Shown: positions 5,804 through 14,800 of the stretch, piece after piece
Layout: each line of letters opens with the position of its first letter
Numbering within the stretch: position 1 is the stretch's first letter
Assembly: GCA_040758525.1 (NCBI GenBank)
Contig: JBFLVQ010000135.1
Span: 1 to 16,392 of the forward strand
Origin: JBFLVQ01 sp040758525
GTDB taxonomy: Bacteria; Acidobacteriota; Blastocatellia; Chloracidobacteriales; JADJPF01
Reading direction: 5' to 3'
Length of the DNA stretch: 16,392 nt
Made by a program: the position numbers and the translations under genes
Notes under the pieces: model-generated
What the model saw: only the letters and a program-made list of their open reading frames with translations
Database searches by the model: none
What the model was told of the DNA's origin: nothing

Positions 5804-8680
5804 ATGCATCTAATAAGACTGTTAGCAACCACTCTTATTGTGCTGATTCCGCTTACTATCTTTGCTCAGAAGGAAAACATGCCAAAATCAGCCAAACCTA
5901 AATCGAACCCTGCTAGCCGTAATATTCTTCCCTTTGATGCAACGGAGAAGTCGTTGCCCAATGGGTTGAAAATTATTGTTGTGCCCACTGGTTTCCCCAA
6001 TCTTGTTTCATTACAAATTCCTGTACAGACCGGTTCACGTAATGAGATTGAACCAGGCAAGTCTGGATTTGCTCACTTCTTCGAGCATATGATGTTTCGA
6101 GGTACCAAGAGTTATCCCACGAGTGCGTACCAAGCAATTTTGACGAAGTTAGGCGCTCGACAAAATGCTTACACTACTGATGACTTTACCAATTATCACA
6201 CCACATTTGCCAAAGAAGATTTGGAGTTGATGCTCAAGATCGAGGCCGACCGTTTTATGAACCTCGAATATTCTGAGGAAGACTTTAAGACCGAAGCGCG
6301 TGCAGTGCTTGGCGAATACAATAAGAATAGCGCCAACCCGATTTCCAAGCTGATCGAGATCCAACGTGAACATGCCTTCTCGACTCATACCTACAAGCAT
6401 ACTACGATGGGATTTTTGCGTGACATTGAGGATATGCCTAATCAGTATGCTTATTCGAAACTCTTCTTTGATCGTTGGTATAGACCAGAAAATACTACGA
6501 TTATTGTTGCTGGTGATGTAACTGCAGAAAAGGTTATCCCCCTAGTAGAAAAATACTGGGGTGTATGGAAACGTGGCTCAAATAAGATAGCGATCCCACA
6601 AGAGCCACCCTCAAATGGTCCCATCTATACACATGTACCTTGGTCAAGCTCTACCCTACCTTTGGTTACAGTTGCTTTTCGAGGCGGTGCTTTCTCTGAG
6701 ACTGTAAAAGACTATGCAGCACTCGATATGCTATTGGATCTCAATTTTGGCAGTACCTCAGACATCTATAAGCAATTGGTTGAGCAAGAGCAGAAAGTTG
6801 ATCAACTCTTTGTCTTCTATCCAGCTAATGCTGACCCTGCGCTGATCACGATATTTGCCAGACTTAAGAAGCCTGATGACGCAATTTATGTTCGCGATAG
6901 GATTATGGAGACGATTGCAGCAACACGCTCGAATACCATACCAGCACAGCGACTGGCAGATGGTAAATCTAACGCACGGTATGGAATGGTGCGTACCCTC
7001 GACAATACCGAATCGATCGCGGCTACGCTTGCCCGTTTTGTACGTTATCGTCGCTCTTACGACACCATTAACAAATATTTCCAGTTAATCGACACTCTTA
7101 CTGCTGCTGACCTACAGACGGCTGCTAAGAAGTATTTCACCGATAATAATATGGTGGTAACTACCCTCTCCAATGAGAGCATGCCCGAAGCGATTGCCAA
7201 AACACCTTCACTAGAGACAAAAGCCAATGCGGTTGGCAATGGCGCAGAGGCAAAGATCGAGTTTGCTCGGCAGAAGTCGGTTAGTCCGCTGATTAATATG
7301 AAGTTCCTTTTCACAGTCGGTTCTGCCTACGATCCTGCTGGCAAAGAGGGATTAGCAGCACTAGCGGCAGCAATGATTGGCGAAGCTGGTAGCAAAGAGA
7401 GACGTATTGATGAGATCAATAAACTGCTCTTCCCGCTTGCCGCTAGTTTTAATGCTCAGGTCGATCGGGAGATGACTACCTTTACTGGCATCGTACATCG
7501 TGACAATTTGGAGGCCTTTGCTAATATAGCACTCAAGCAACTACTTGAACCGGGCTTTCGTGAAGAGGATTTCCAACGTCTGAAAGCAGTGCAGCTCAAT
7601 GCCTTGAAACAGGATCTGCGCGCCAATAATGAAGAGGAGTTGGGTAAAGAGCGACTGCAACAGAATATCTTTGCCAATACTCCCTATGGCCATCCTACTC
7701 TTGGCACAGTAGCAGGACTTGAATCGATCACACTTGATGATGTGAAGGAGTTTGTACGCAACTCTTATACACAGGCGAATCTTACTGTTGGTCTAGCCGG
7801 CAATGTCCCGGAAGAGTTTGAAGCACGTCTCAAGCGTGAGCTAACAGCGCTTTCAGCCGGGCCGGCGCCTACTGCTCCCACTGGGATAGCAGGTCGCCGT
7901 CCTCGTGGTATGGAGATAGAGATTATCCAAAAAGAGACCCTTGCTACAGCAATCTCTTTCGGCTTCCCAATTGAGGTTACTCGTTCTCACCCAGATTTTG
8001 CTGCTCTCTGGCTGGCACGTGCTTGGCTAGGCGAACATCGCTCCTCGGTCAGCCACTTATACCAACGTATTCGCGAGATACGTGGTATGAACTATGGCGA
8101 TTATGCCTATATTGAGGCGTTTCCACGTGGTATGTTCCAGTTCTTCCCTGATCCCAATATTGCCCGACGAGCACAGATCTTTGAGGTCTGGATACGTCCT
8201 GTGGTACCCACCAATGCTCATATGGCACTGCGTATCGCAGTTCATGAGCTAGATAGACTGATCGAAAAAGGAATATCCCAAAAAGACTTCGAAGCAATTC
8301 GCAACTATCTTATGAAGAATGTCTATGTGATGACCGCAACACAGAATCAGCAACTTGGTTATGAGCTTGACAGCCGCTGGTATAACATAAGTGAATTCAC
8401 CAGCCATATGAGAAATGAGCTGCAGAAACTCACAGTTGATGATGTTAACCAGGCAATTCGAAAACATCTCACAGCCAAAGATCTGAGTGTTGTAATTATC
8501 ACTAAAGATGCTGCTGGACTGCGCGATCGGTTGGTTAATGATGTCTTATCACCGATCAAGTATGATGCCAATAAACCTACAGATCTCCTTGAAGAGGATA
8601 AGATCATTGGCGCACGCAAACTAAACATTAAACCCGAAGCCGTGCGTATTACTCCAGTCGAGGAAGTCTTTGCAAAATAA
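5804..8680 (+). CDS. Secreted/periplasmic M16 family zinc metallopeptidase (two fused M16 halves)
   Basis: The 958-residue protein has a Sec signal peptide (about 1-21, IFA|Q). It carries an N-terminal M16 domain with the inverted zinc motif HFFEH (His91, Glu94, His95), Glu164 in EARAVLGEYN and the distal ligand Glu171, 76 residues after His95. This matches the spacing in pitrilysin-like enzymes. An M16 C-type domain follows (about 214-400, with TTIIVAGDVTAEKVIPLVEKYWG). A second half (about 480-880) repeats the fold (VSPLINMKFLFTVGSAYDPAGKEGLAAL, LTVGLAGNV) but lacks HxxEH, so it is structural. The enzyme should form a clamshell cutting peptides in the periplasm or outside. The start is fixed by GAGGAG five bases before the ATG. 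It has its own promoter and terminator, so it is likely monocistronic. Substrates are unknown. Confidence 0.93.
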   Translation: MHLIRLLATTLIVLIPLTIFAQKENMPKSAKPKSNPASRNILPFDATEKSLPNGLKIIVVPTGFPNLVSLQIPVQTGSRNEIEPGKSGFAHFFEHMMFRGTKSYPTSAYQAILTKLGARQNAYTTDDFTNYHTTFAKEDLELMLKIEADRFMNLEYSEEDFKTEARAVLGEYNKNSANPISKLIEIQREHAFSTHTYKHTTMGFLRDIEDMPNQYAYSKLFFDRWYRPENTTIIVAGDVTAEKVIPLVEKYWGVWKRGSNKIAIPQEPPSNGPIYTHVPWSSSTLPLVTVAFRGGAFSETVKDYAALDMLLDLNFGSTSDIYKQLVEQEQKVDQLFVFYPANADPALITIFARLKKPDDAIYVRDRIMETIAATRSNTIPAQRLADGKSNARYGMVRTLDNTESIAATLARFVRYRRSYDTINKYFQLIDTLTAADLQTAAKKYFTDNNMVVTTLSNESMPEAIAKTPSLETKANAVGNGAEAKIEFARQKSVSPLINMKFLFTVGSAYDPAGKEGLAALAAAMIGEAGSKERRIDEINKLLFPLAASFNAQVDREMTTFTGIVHRDNLEAFANIALKQLLEPGFREEDFQRLKAVQLNALKQDLRANNEEELGKERLQQNIFANTPYGHPTLGTVAGLESITLDDVKEFVRNSYTQANLTVGLAGNVPEEFEARLKRELTALSAGPAPTAPTGIAGRRPRGMEIEIIQKETLATAISFGFPIEVTRSHPDFAALWLARAWLGEHRSSVSHLYQRIREIRGMNYGDYAYIEAFPRGMFQFFPDPNIARRAQIFEVWIRPVVPTNAHMALRIAVHELDRLIEKGISQKDFEAIRNYLMKNVYVMTATQNQQLGYELDSRWYNISEFTSHMRNELQKLTVDDVNQAIRKHLTAKDLSVVIITKDAAGLRDRLVNDVLSPIKYDANKPTDLLEEDKIIGARKLNIKPEAVRITPVEEVFAK

Positions 8681-8686
8681 CTGCAC

Positions 8687-8719
8687 AAAGACCGCTCTGT
8701 TTTCAGCAGAGCGGTCTTT
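8687..8719 (+). terminator. Intrinsic terminator after the M16 peptidase gene
   Basis: AAAGACCGCTCTG and CAGAGCGGTCTTT are exact reverse complements (13 bp) with a 7-base loop (8700-8706). The stem has a GC-rich core and sits 6 bases after the stop codon. The T-run is only three bases before ACAC, so termination may be partial and allow read-through into the next gene, for which I see no good promoter. Confidence 0.8.
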
Positions 8720-8747
8720 ACACTCTTAAAGATTAATGAGAAGAGCT

Positions 8748-9200
8748 ATGTCGAATATTTTCTATTTTCGTATTCAGAATGGTCGCTCCAGTACAGAAAC
8801 AGCAGACACTGGTGAAGTGACTGCCTTTATTAGTCTCTATACTGCTTGCCAAGATCTACTAGGTCGGCAAGCCCAGACAGGAACAAGCCAAACTTCACTT
8901 ATTGAAGAGCAAGGTGGTCTACCAACGTTGATTATCTTTACTGGCGAGGCCATTAAAGAGGAATCGGCAATATCCATAACGGTCAAGCCAGATAGTAAGC
9001 CAGTACGCTTATTCTCGATCAATCAGGTTTGGTCACTCTGGCTCAATACACTAATGGAATTATTGCCAGCCCATTCTGAACGACTACTGGAATGGCCACA
9101 CACTCCAGAAGGATGGGAAGCACTGGAAAAAGAGTTTCCACTTCGTAATTACGAAGCCGATGTTATTGCTTATCAAAGCTATTTGACCCAGATCTGCTGA
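8748..9200 (+). CDS. Unknown small cytoplasmic protein
   Basis: I do not recognise this 150-residue protein. It starts with alternating hydrophobic residues (NIFYFRIQ), which suggests a beta strand, then has a helix (EVTAFISLYTACQDLLGRQ), a strand (LPTLIIFTGEA) and an aromatic, acidic C-terminal part (QVWSLWLNTLMELL, LLEWPHTPEGWEALEKEF). It has no signal peptide or membrane span. I chose ATG 8748, with GAGAAGAG just upstream, over ATG 8736, which would sit closer to the terminator and add four residues. The lipoprotein gene follows after 18 bases, suggesting a two-gene unit. Its promoter may be read-through from the M16 gene. Confidence 0.65.
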   Translation: MSNIFYFRIQNGRSSTETADTGEVTAFISLYTACQDLLGRQAQTGTSQTSLIEEQGGLPTLIIFTGEAIKEESAISITVKPDSKPVRLFSINQVWSLWLNTLMELLPAHSERLLEWPHTPEGWEALEKEFPLRNYEADVIAYQSYLTQIC

Positions 9201-9218
9201 TACAACTCTAAGATATTT

Positions 9219-9638
9219 ATGAAATCTGCACTGCCTATCGCTCTTTTGCTAATTGCATTTATGCTTGGCTGTGCTGCTCGCGGCGACCCACTAACCCAGG
9301 CAGAAGAGGCGCTAACTGCCCATCAAGAGATACTGAGAAGTATTCGTAGTGAGTCGCGCACAGAACAGATAGCACTGTTTGAGTCGAGAATATCCCGTGA
9401 TCTAGCTTTTTTAGAGCGGCCCGAGGCAGATCTACCCAAGGAGTTAGTAGCAGCTCAACGTAGTCTACAGAAAGCTCATGATGCCTGGCACAATGCCTTT
9501 AATAATCTGGACAAATTGAAAAATGCTACTGCTGATCAACGTCAGGCACTTGAGCAGGAGATAAAGGCCGAATTTGCCACTGCAACAGAGAATATTCAAG
9601 CAGCAGAAAACTCTCTTCAGCAATTTAAGCGAAAATAG
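9219..9638 (+). CDS. Small coiled-coil lipoprotein, function unknown
   Basis: The 139-residue protein starts with a lipoprotein-type signal: Lys2, a hydrophobic run and MLGC with Cys18 as the likely lipidated residue. The lipobox is not ideal because Leu stands at -2. The mature part is almost entirely charged helix with heptad character (TQAEEALTAHQEILRSIR, LQKAHDAWHNAFNNLDKLKN, AAENSLQQFKRK). This resembles small envelope lipoproteins that form helical bundles or coiled coils, but no family is recognised. It follows the preceding gene by 18 bases and has a weak ribosome site, so it probably depends on that gene's transcript. No clear terminator follows. Confidence 0.65.
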   Translation: MKSALPIALLLIAFMLGCAARGDPLTQAEEALTAHQEILRSIRSESRTEQIALFESRISRDLAFLERPEADLPKELVAAQRSLQKAHDAWHNAFNNLDKLKNATADQRQALEQEIKAEFATATENIQAAENSLQQFKRK

Positions 9639-9745
9639 TCTGCCACTCTTTACTAGTGTCCACTTTCGCACACACATATTTCACAAGCGAACAAATAGAT
9701 ACCCTATCAGGCATTTCTCTTCCTAGCTAAGTATTGATGTAGTAA

Positions 9746-9784
9746 GGAAATCGACTATTGCTAAGGTGGCACGGAAATTGACTA
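9746..9784 (+). promoter_or_regulatory. Direct repeat overlapping a near-consensus sigma-54 element
   Basis: GGAAATCGACTA (9746-9757) recurs as GGAAATTGACTA (9773-9784), 27 bases apart with one mismatch. Between and across the second copy runs TGGCACGGAAATTGAC (9767-9782). Its -24 half is perfect for sigma-54, but GA replaces the GC expected at -12. It lies about 125 bases ahead of the small gene at 9906. A weak sigma-70-like alternative, TTGTCA-N17-TAGTAA, is at 9813-9841. Which, if any, is used cannot be told. Confidence 0.3.
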
Positions 9785-9905
9785 GAAAAAGTGTGCAACC
9801 TTTTTATCGCTGTTGTCACTAATTGATAACCGGATTAGTAAAGAGTCTTTTCAATACCAGCGGGATTGGCCTTGATCGCCGCCGCGTTTTTCATAAGGAA
9901 GTTAT

Positions 9906-10109
9906 ATGTTATCAGGAAAGAAGCTCTATTTTGCGATATTGCTGTTACTAGTGATCGCCCTGATCGGTGAGCAGCCCAGACTTAAAGATGATCTCAAACG
10001 TCTTGGTACTGGTCTTTCGCGCACATTGCAGGTCAATGAAGCACTACATGGTATGGAAAGTTTTGTCGATATTATCTATAGCGGTTACCGTAACATCTCT
10101 CGCCCATAG
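9906..10109 (+). CDS. 67-residue single-span membrane protein
   Basis: This short gene is supported by a good ribosome site (AAGGAAG, four bases before ATG 9906) and a coherent protein: a short basic N-terminus (LSGKK), a hydrophobic helix at about 7-21 (LYFAILLLLVIALIG), then a 45-residue soluble tail with a basic helix (LKDDLKRLGTGLSRTL) and ending in SGYRNISRP. It could be a membrane anchor or a secreted peptide with an uncleaved signal. It has regulatory-looking DNA on both sides (267 bases before, 314 after) and is probably transcribed alone. I recognise no family. Confidence 0.6.
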   Translation: MLSGKKLYFAILLLLVIALIGEQPRLKDDLKRLGTGLSRTLQVNEALHGMESFVDIIYSGYRNISRP

Positions 10110-10211
10110 TCTCTTTTATGACTGTCTAGCAATCTAAATCCTTACGTCTTTTTACGCCCAAAATAGTCTACTTAGTAGCTTGAACTGTCAAGTTACTCTC
10201 CTTATCTACCG

Positions 10212-10256
10212 GATAGTATGTTTATGGGTTGGATACATTGTATCCAATTTACTATC
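10212..10256. repeat. Nested inverted repeat, possible activator-binding site
   Basis: The inner palindrome TTGGATAC-ATT-GTATCCAA (10229-10247) is perfect over 8 bp. The outer arms GATAGTA (10212-10218) and TACTATC (10250-10256) are also exact, but unequally spaced (10 bases on the left, 2 on the right). The inner centre (10238) is about 144 bp upstream of the start predicted from the sigma-54-like element at 10356-10370, a normal enhancer distance. Confidence 0.5.
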
Positions 10257-10355
10257 AGAGAGAGTTTCTACCAAATTTTACTTCGGTTTTACATGTCATT
10301 GAAACTAGGGCGGATAGAGATTTATCAGGAAAGATTAGAGAAACTTTTCTATTAA

Positions 10356-10371
10356 TGGCATAGATAATGCC
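10356..10371 (+). promoter_or_regulatory. Possible sigma-54 promoter of the propeller/activator unit
   Basis: TGGCAT-AGATA-ATGCC keeps the essential GG (10357-10358) and GC (10369-10370) exactly ten bases apart and matches most of the consensus. The predicted start is near 10382, giving a leader of about 41 bases, similar to the flhA operon. The element is itself part of a palindrome, so the match is symmetric and may instead reflect an operator. I see no convincing sigma-70 promoter here. Confidence 0.45.
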
Positions 10372-10423
10372 ATAAGAAGTTATTCTTATAAAAGTATCCA
10401 TTGGGAAGTTCGGAGTAAAAGCT

Positions 10424-11800
10424 ATGATGAGAAAGCCACTCGCAATAGTAATCAGTTTCATTTTGCTTATTGCTACCATTTCTGCACAGGGCGATATTAG
10501 GGATGAGAACCAGGTAGTCGTAAATATACCAGGTCAGTTAGAGGCAAGTAACAATGTGGTCTTCAACCGTGATGGCCGCTATGGTTTTATTGCCTCCAAT
10601 CGCCAATCTGATGGCACAATGGGAGACCAACTTTATGCATTTGATTCCACGAGCGGCGAAATCATTGATCGCCGTCAGACGGTCTTCTCACCTACGGGGA
10701 TCACAATCGACAAATTTAGCAGTACGATTGTAGTTTCCGGTTCTATTACCGAACCAACTCCGCATGCTCAACTCTTCATATTAAGCGCAAATGACCAAGG
10801 AAAGTTCAACGAAGCCACTGGTATGGTTAGTGTAGAAGTGCCTATGGCTAAGGAAGGGGACTGGATTCCCGACCAAGTAGCGCTTAGCAACAATGGTTAT
10901 GCAATCTTTTCCAACAAAAGCTCTCTTTTTGTTTTCTCTACCATCAATGGTCCGTCACAGTCGTTAGGCCAGATTGTCGATGTTACCAAAGTGATCCCAG
11001 CAGAATCCTACAGTAATGAAAATCGTCTGATAAACATAGATTTCGATGCCAACAGCAATACTCTTGCTGTCCTCTGGCAGCGCAGTCGTTTCCAATCTAG
11101 CATTCTGCTCTATCGCTTGGATGCTGCTACCGGTAAACTTTTCCCATTAGATATTAATGTCAATGGTAGTCGTGCTAATGAGATCGTACTTCCCGAAGAT
11201 GATGTATTTGCCCCCGGCACTAATATCGCGTTTAATGAGAGCGCCAGCGAACTTTATATAACTTCGAGCTTGAAGGGCATCCTTTACGACTATTCCATTA
11301 AAGATGGTGTAAGCTTGACAAAGTTGGTGCAAAACCCATCATTGGCCGCCCAAGATACTGAAGAGGCGATCGCCAACCCTACTACTACTTCTTACAGATT
11401 GGTCAAGTCGCTTGAGGGCGAGGCTCAGCCACTAGTATTCATTACTCGCTCCCGCTCAATTAATCGCCCCAGCGATATTAGAGGCTCAATAAATCGTCCA
11501 TCAGATATTAAGAAGAGGATTAGCACTATCAATGTACGAACTGCTGTGGTGATTTCTGAGTACGTATTTGATGATGCAGAGTCGATTTCTACCACACTCA
11601 ATTCGAATGGCACTATAGCATACATTGCTACTAACAATGGTGATGTATACCAATTTGAAACCCTAACAGGAACGACTACCAAGATAACACCGCTTTCCAA
11701 TATTACTCTTAATATCGCTTTAGAAGAGGAGACAGGTTTACTTGCCATTACAGGAAAGCAGACCTCTATTGGAGCCGTTAATCTAATGAAAGTTAAATAA
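10424..11800 (+). CDS. Secreted beta-propeller-like (YVTN/WD-type) protein
   Basis: The 458-residue protein has a Sec signal peptide (about 1-21, ISA|Q). Blade-like repeats of the beta-propeller kind follow: VVFNRDGRYGFIASN, QVALSNNGYAIFSN, IDFDANSNTLAVLWQ, IAFNESASELYITSS and TTLNSNGTIAYIATNNGDVYQFETLTG. Each has the pattern strand, Asn/Asp-rich turn, strand. The protein probably acts in the periplasm or on the surface as a binding module; no catalytic motif is seen. Residues 345-364 are a tandem duplication (SINRPSDI twice) in a likely surface loop. The start at 10424 has CGGAG nine bases upstream, and a second ATG follows directly. The sigma-54 activator gene begins 19 bases after the stop, so the two are almost certainly cotranscribed. 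This suggests a functional link, such as an envelope signal partner, which is inference. Confidence 0.8.
   Translation: MMRKPLAIVISFILLIATISAQGDIRDENQVVVNIPGQLEASNNVVFNRDGRYGFIASNRQSDGTMGDQLYAFDSTSGEIIDRRQTVFSPTGITIDKFSSTIVVSGSITEPTPHAQLFILSANDQGKFNEATGMVSVEVPMAKEGDWIPDQVALSNNGYAIFSNKSSLFVFSTINGPSQSLGQIVDVTKVIPAESYSNENRLINIDFDANSNTLAVLWQRSRFQSSILLYRLDAATGKLFPLDINVNGSRANEIVLPEDDVFAPGTNIAFNESASELYITSSLKGILYDYSIKDGVSLTKLVQNPSLAAQDTEEAIANPTTTSYRLVKSLEGEAQPLVFITRSRSINRPSDIRGSINRPSDIKKRISTINVRTAVVISEYVFDDAESISTTLNSNGTIAYIATNNGDVYQFETLTGTTTKITPLSNITLNIALEEETGLLAITGKQTSIGAVNLMKVK
11456..11515 (+). repeat. 30-bp imperfect tandem duplication inside the propeller gene
   Basis: Two adjacent 30-base units (11456-11485, 11486-11515) encode SINRPSDIRG and SINRPSDIKK. 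The first eight amino acids are identical, although four of those codons differ (att/ata, cgc/cgt, ccc/cca, agc/tca). Silent differences with a conserved peptide indicate an old duplication kept for its protein sequence. Confidence 0.85.
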
Positions 11801-11819
11801 TCACAATTGGTCTGATTTT

Positions 11820-14800
11820 ATGACTATAAACAATTTAGCACCCAAGTACATGGTGTTTGACAAAGCTAAGAATAACTATGAACGGGCCAAGATTACCGCA
11901 ATACTCACTCAGGCAGAAGAGGCTTTTAAGTGTAGTGAATATACTAAAGTTATTAATTTAGTAGAAGACCTCCTTGAGCAGGGAATAGAAGATACTGAGC
12001 GAGAAGCGGCTTTACGTTGCTTGCTTAGCGAAGCCTTGTGTGAGTTGGGTCGGTATGAGATGGCTGCCAAGGCACTTTCCTGTTACGAAATGGAATCGGT
12101 AATGCTCTCAGAAGAGTCTCAAGCTAAGGTGGCTCTTTGTCTAGGAGAAAGCTCTAGCCGACTCAATCAAAACCCAAAGGCGATCGCAAAGCTATCGGAA
12201 GCTTTACGTCTGTTCACAATTCTTTCTAATGCTGAAGGAGTTACACGTTGTTACTTGTATCTCACACGTGTATATACGAGAATCAACGAATATGCAATTG
12301 CACGAGACTACCTGATGCGGGCTTTTGCCAAAGCGGATTCTCTTGCTAATAATCTGCTGTCAGCGCAGGTTTTCTTGCTCATGGGCGTTTTGGCACATTA
12401 TGAAGGTAATTTTGCCCTTGCCAAATTAAACTATAATAAAGGCCTTACATTGATTGATGGTACGCGCTACTATCGATGGTTGGGCCAGTTGCAAATGAAT
12501 CTAGCTAGTACAACGCTATTCGAAGAATGTGGTTCAGGTGAAGAGATTATTAATTTATATGAGAAAGCTATAGAAAATTTCCAACGGATCGACAACCTAG
12601 ATCTCATTACACTTTGCTATAACGATCTGTGTGATGCATTATTACGGTTTGGTCCATGGGAAAAAGCCACTCAGATATTAAGCCAGACTCTTGAATTAGC
12701 ACGTAAGACCAATAATACTCGTATTGAAGGATTGCTATTAATTACTTCTGGCGAGTTGAATATTCGTTGTGGCAATTTTGCCGCTGCCAAATCGTTACTC
12801 ACTACTGCAGCCAAAATTATTGAGCATATTGATAAAGGTGCATTTGCACATGCCAAACGCCTGTTAGGCTACTGCTGCGACAAAGTTAATATGGCTATGC
12901 TCAAATCCTTCAATACATCCCTACAAGTTGCCGTAGCAGTAAAGGAACACACTGAAATCGTGTTCTCACAATTTGCGCTAACTGAATACTACTGTGCCCG
13001 TCAAGATTACAAACAAGCACATAACTTTCTGCGGCAAGCGCAGGAGAACATGAAACATAAATCTTCACCTTATATGCTGGGATTTGCACAGCGACTCAAC
13101 GGCAGGCTGGAGGGTATTAAGGAACTCTATTCGGATGCGGAACAACATATCATGGCCTCTGTTTCGATTTTTACTTCAATTGGAGATCGCTATGAGGTTG
13201 GCCGCAGCCATATGGAACTTGCCGAAGTATTGGCAAAGAGCGGAAGCTATGATAGAGCCGCCACCCAAATTAAACAAGCTCGTGAAATATTTACCGAATT
13301 GGGCGCTAATCTCGAACTGGAGAAAGCACACGCAATGCAAGAGCGGATTGATTGTTATATAACTTCTCATGGCGCGGCGGCAGAAACAAACAAGCCAGAG
13401 AAAGTATCAGAGAGAACTTTATTGAAGCGATTGACACAAGCCAGCATTACTAGCGAACTGTTGCTTCAAGAGTTTTCTGCCATTGCATTTGAGATCTTTA
13501 ATCTGCGCAGGCTGATCATATTCCAGCCTGGCACTCCGCCAACCCTGTTCCTTGCTAGCGGTTGCCGCGCTGAAGAAGCCCTGAACCATATCGCTGCTCT
13601 GGATCTACGTATTGCTGAGAATGGACGACGTTCAGCCAATAGTATGCTTATCAAGATCTCTTGTGAAAACTTGGCTGACACCTACTTTTGTCTTGATAAG
13701 TCCCGTGATGGATTTACTCAAGATCAGATGGAGTGTATCGATCTCTTGCTGGATATAGTCAGGATTGGATTGGAGAAATCGGTACTACAATCGAGAGTTC
13801 ATGTCGAGACAGTTGCATCAACAACACCCTCACTAGTCCGCACTCCTAAAACTCTTATTGAGGGATTTGTCTACGTAAGTCCAGCAATGCACCATATTGC
13901 TGAGCAGATTAGAAAGATCCGTACCTCCAATGTTACGGTATTGATCACTGGTGAGTCTGGCACAGGCAAAGAATTGGTGGCACGTGCTATCCATAGTGAA
14001 AGCGCGTTACGCGAGGGTCCTTTTATCGCTTTCAACTGCACAGCAACACCCCGCGAGTTGATCGAGAGTCAACTCTTTGGTCATAAGCGCGGCGCCTTTA
14101 CTGGTGCAACTAATAACTATCAAGGACTGATCCGTGCTGCTAAGGGCGGTACGCTCTTTCTTGATGAGATCGGTGACCTAAGCCTAGAGGCACAACCAAA
14201 ATTATTACGCTTTCTTGAAGCCGGCGAGATCCAACCGCTCGGTGAGGATCGCCCCTTGAAAGTTGATGTACGTGTGATTGCTGCTACCAATGCCGACCTT
14301 GCTCAGGCAGTAGCAGAGCGTCGTTTTCGGGAAGATCTCTACCACCGGCTTAATATTATCCATATACATATCCCACCTCTGCGTGAGCGCGCAGAAGAGA
14401 TACCGATGTTGGTAGACCATTATCAACAACTCTTCTCCACTCGTTATGGTGGTAAGCGGTTGCTCTTTTCTGAAGTAGCAATGGATGCATTAGAGCATTA
14501 CCGCTGGCCAGGTAACGTACGTCAGTTGCGTAACGAGATTGAGCGATTGTTTGCCTATCACAGTGACAACGACACAATCTCGATTAATGATCTGTCGCAT
14601 GATATCTGCTATAGCAACAAACCACAGATTGTACCAACAACGGCAAAGCCGCCTGTGCTTACTGTGGTTGAGCCAGAGCGTAACAGTAAGGCTACAGGTG
14701 GTAACGCTCATAACTTACGCGAATTTATGCGTCCGGTAGAACGTGACCTGATTCTCTCGGCACTAGAACGCAATAATTGGAATATTACTCATACAGCTCA

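Larger units (their letters stand above)
10110..10423. other. Palindrome-rich intergenic regulatory region
   Basis: No gene is supported in these 314 bases. They hold a series of short inverted repeats: CTACT-T-AGTAG (10168-10178), CTTGA-ACTG-TCAAG (10179-10192), a nested pair at 10212-10256, ATGGCAT-N5-ATGCCAT (10355-10373) and ATAAGAA-N4-TTCTTAT (10372-10389). The last two flank or overlap the likely start of transcription for the following gene. Some could also end the upstream transcript, but none has a typical T-run. Confidence 0.55.

Noticed and set aside
8049..8688. Long antisense open frames inside the M16 gene
   Set aside because: They have no ribosome sites or family resemblance and are fully covered by the well-supported M16 coding frame.
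11366..12187. Two GCGATCGC octamers (11366-11373, 12180-12187), resembling the cyanobacterial HIP1 repeat
   Set aside because: Two copies in 16 kb, both inside coding sequence, are too few to imply the genome-wide enrichment seen in cyanobacteria.
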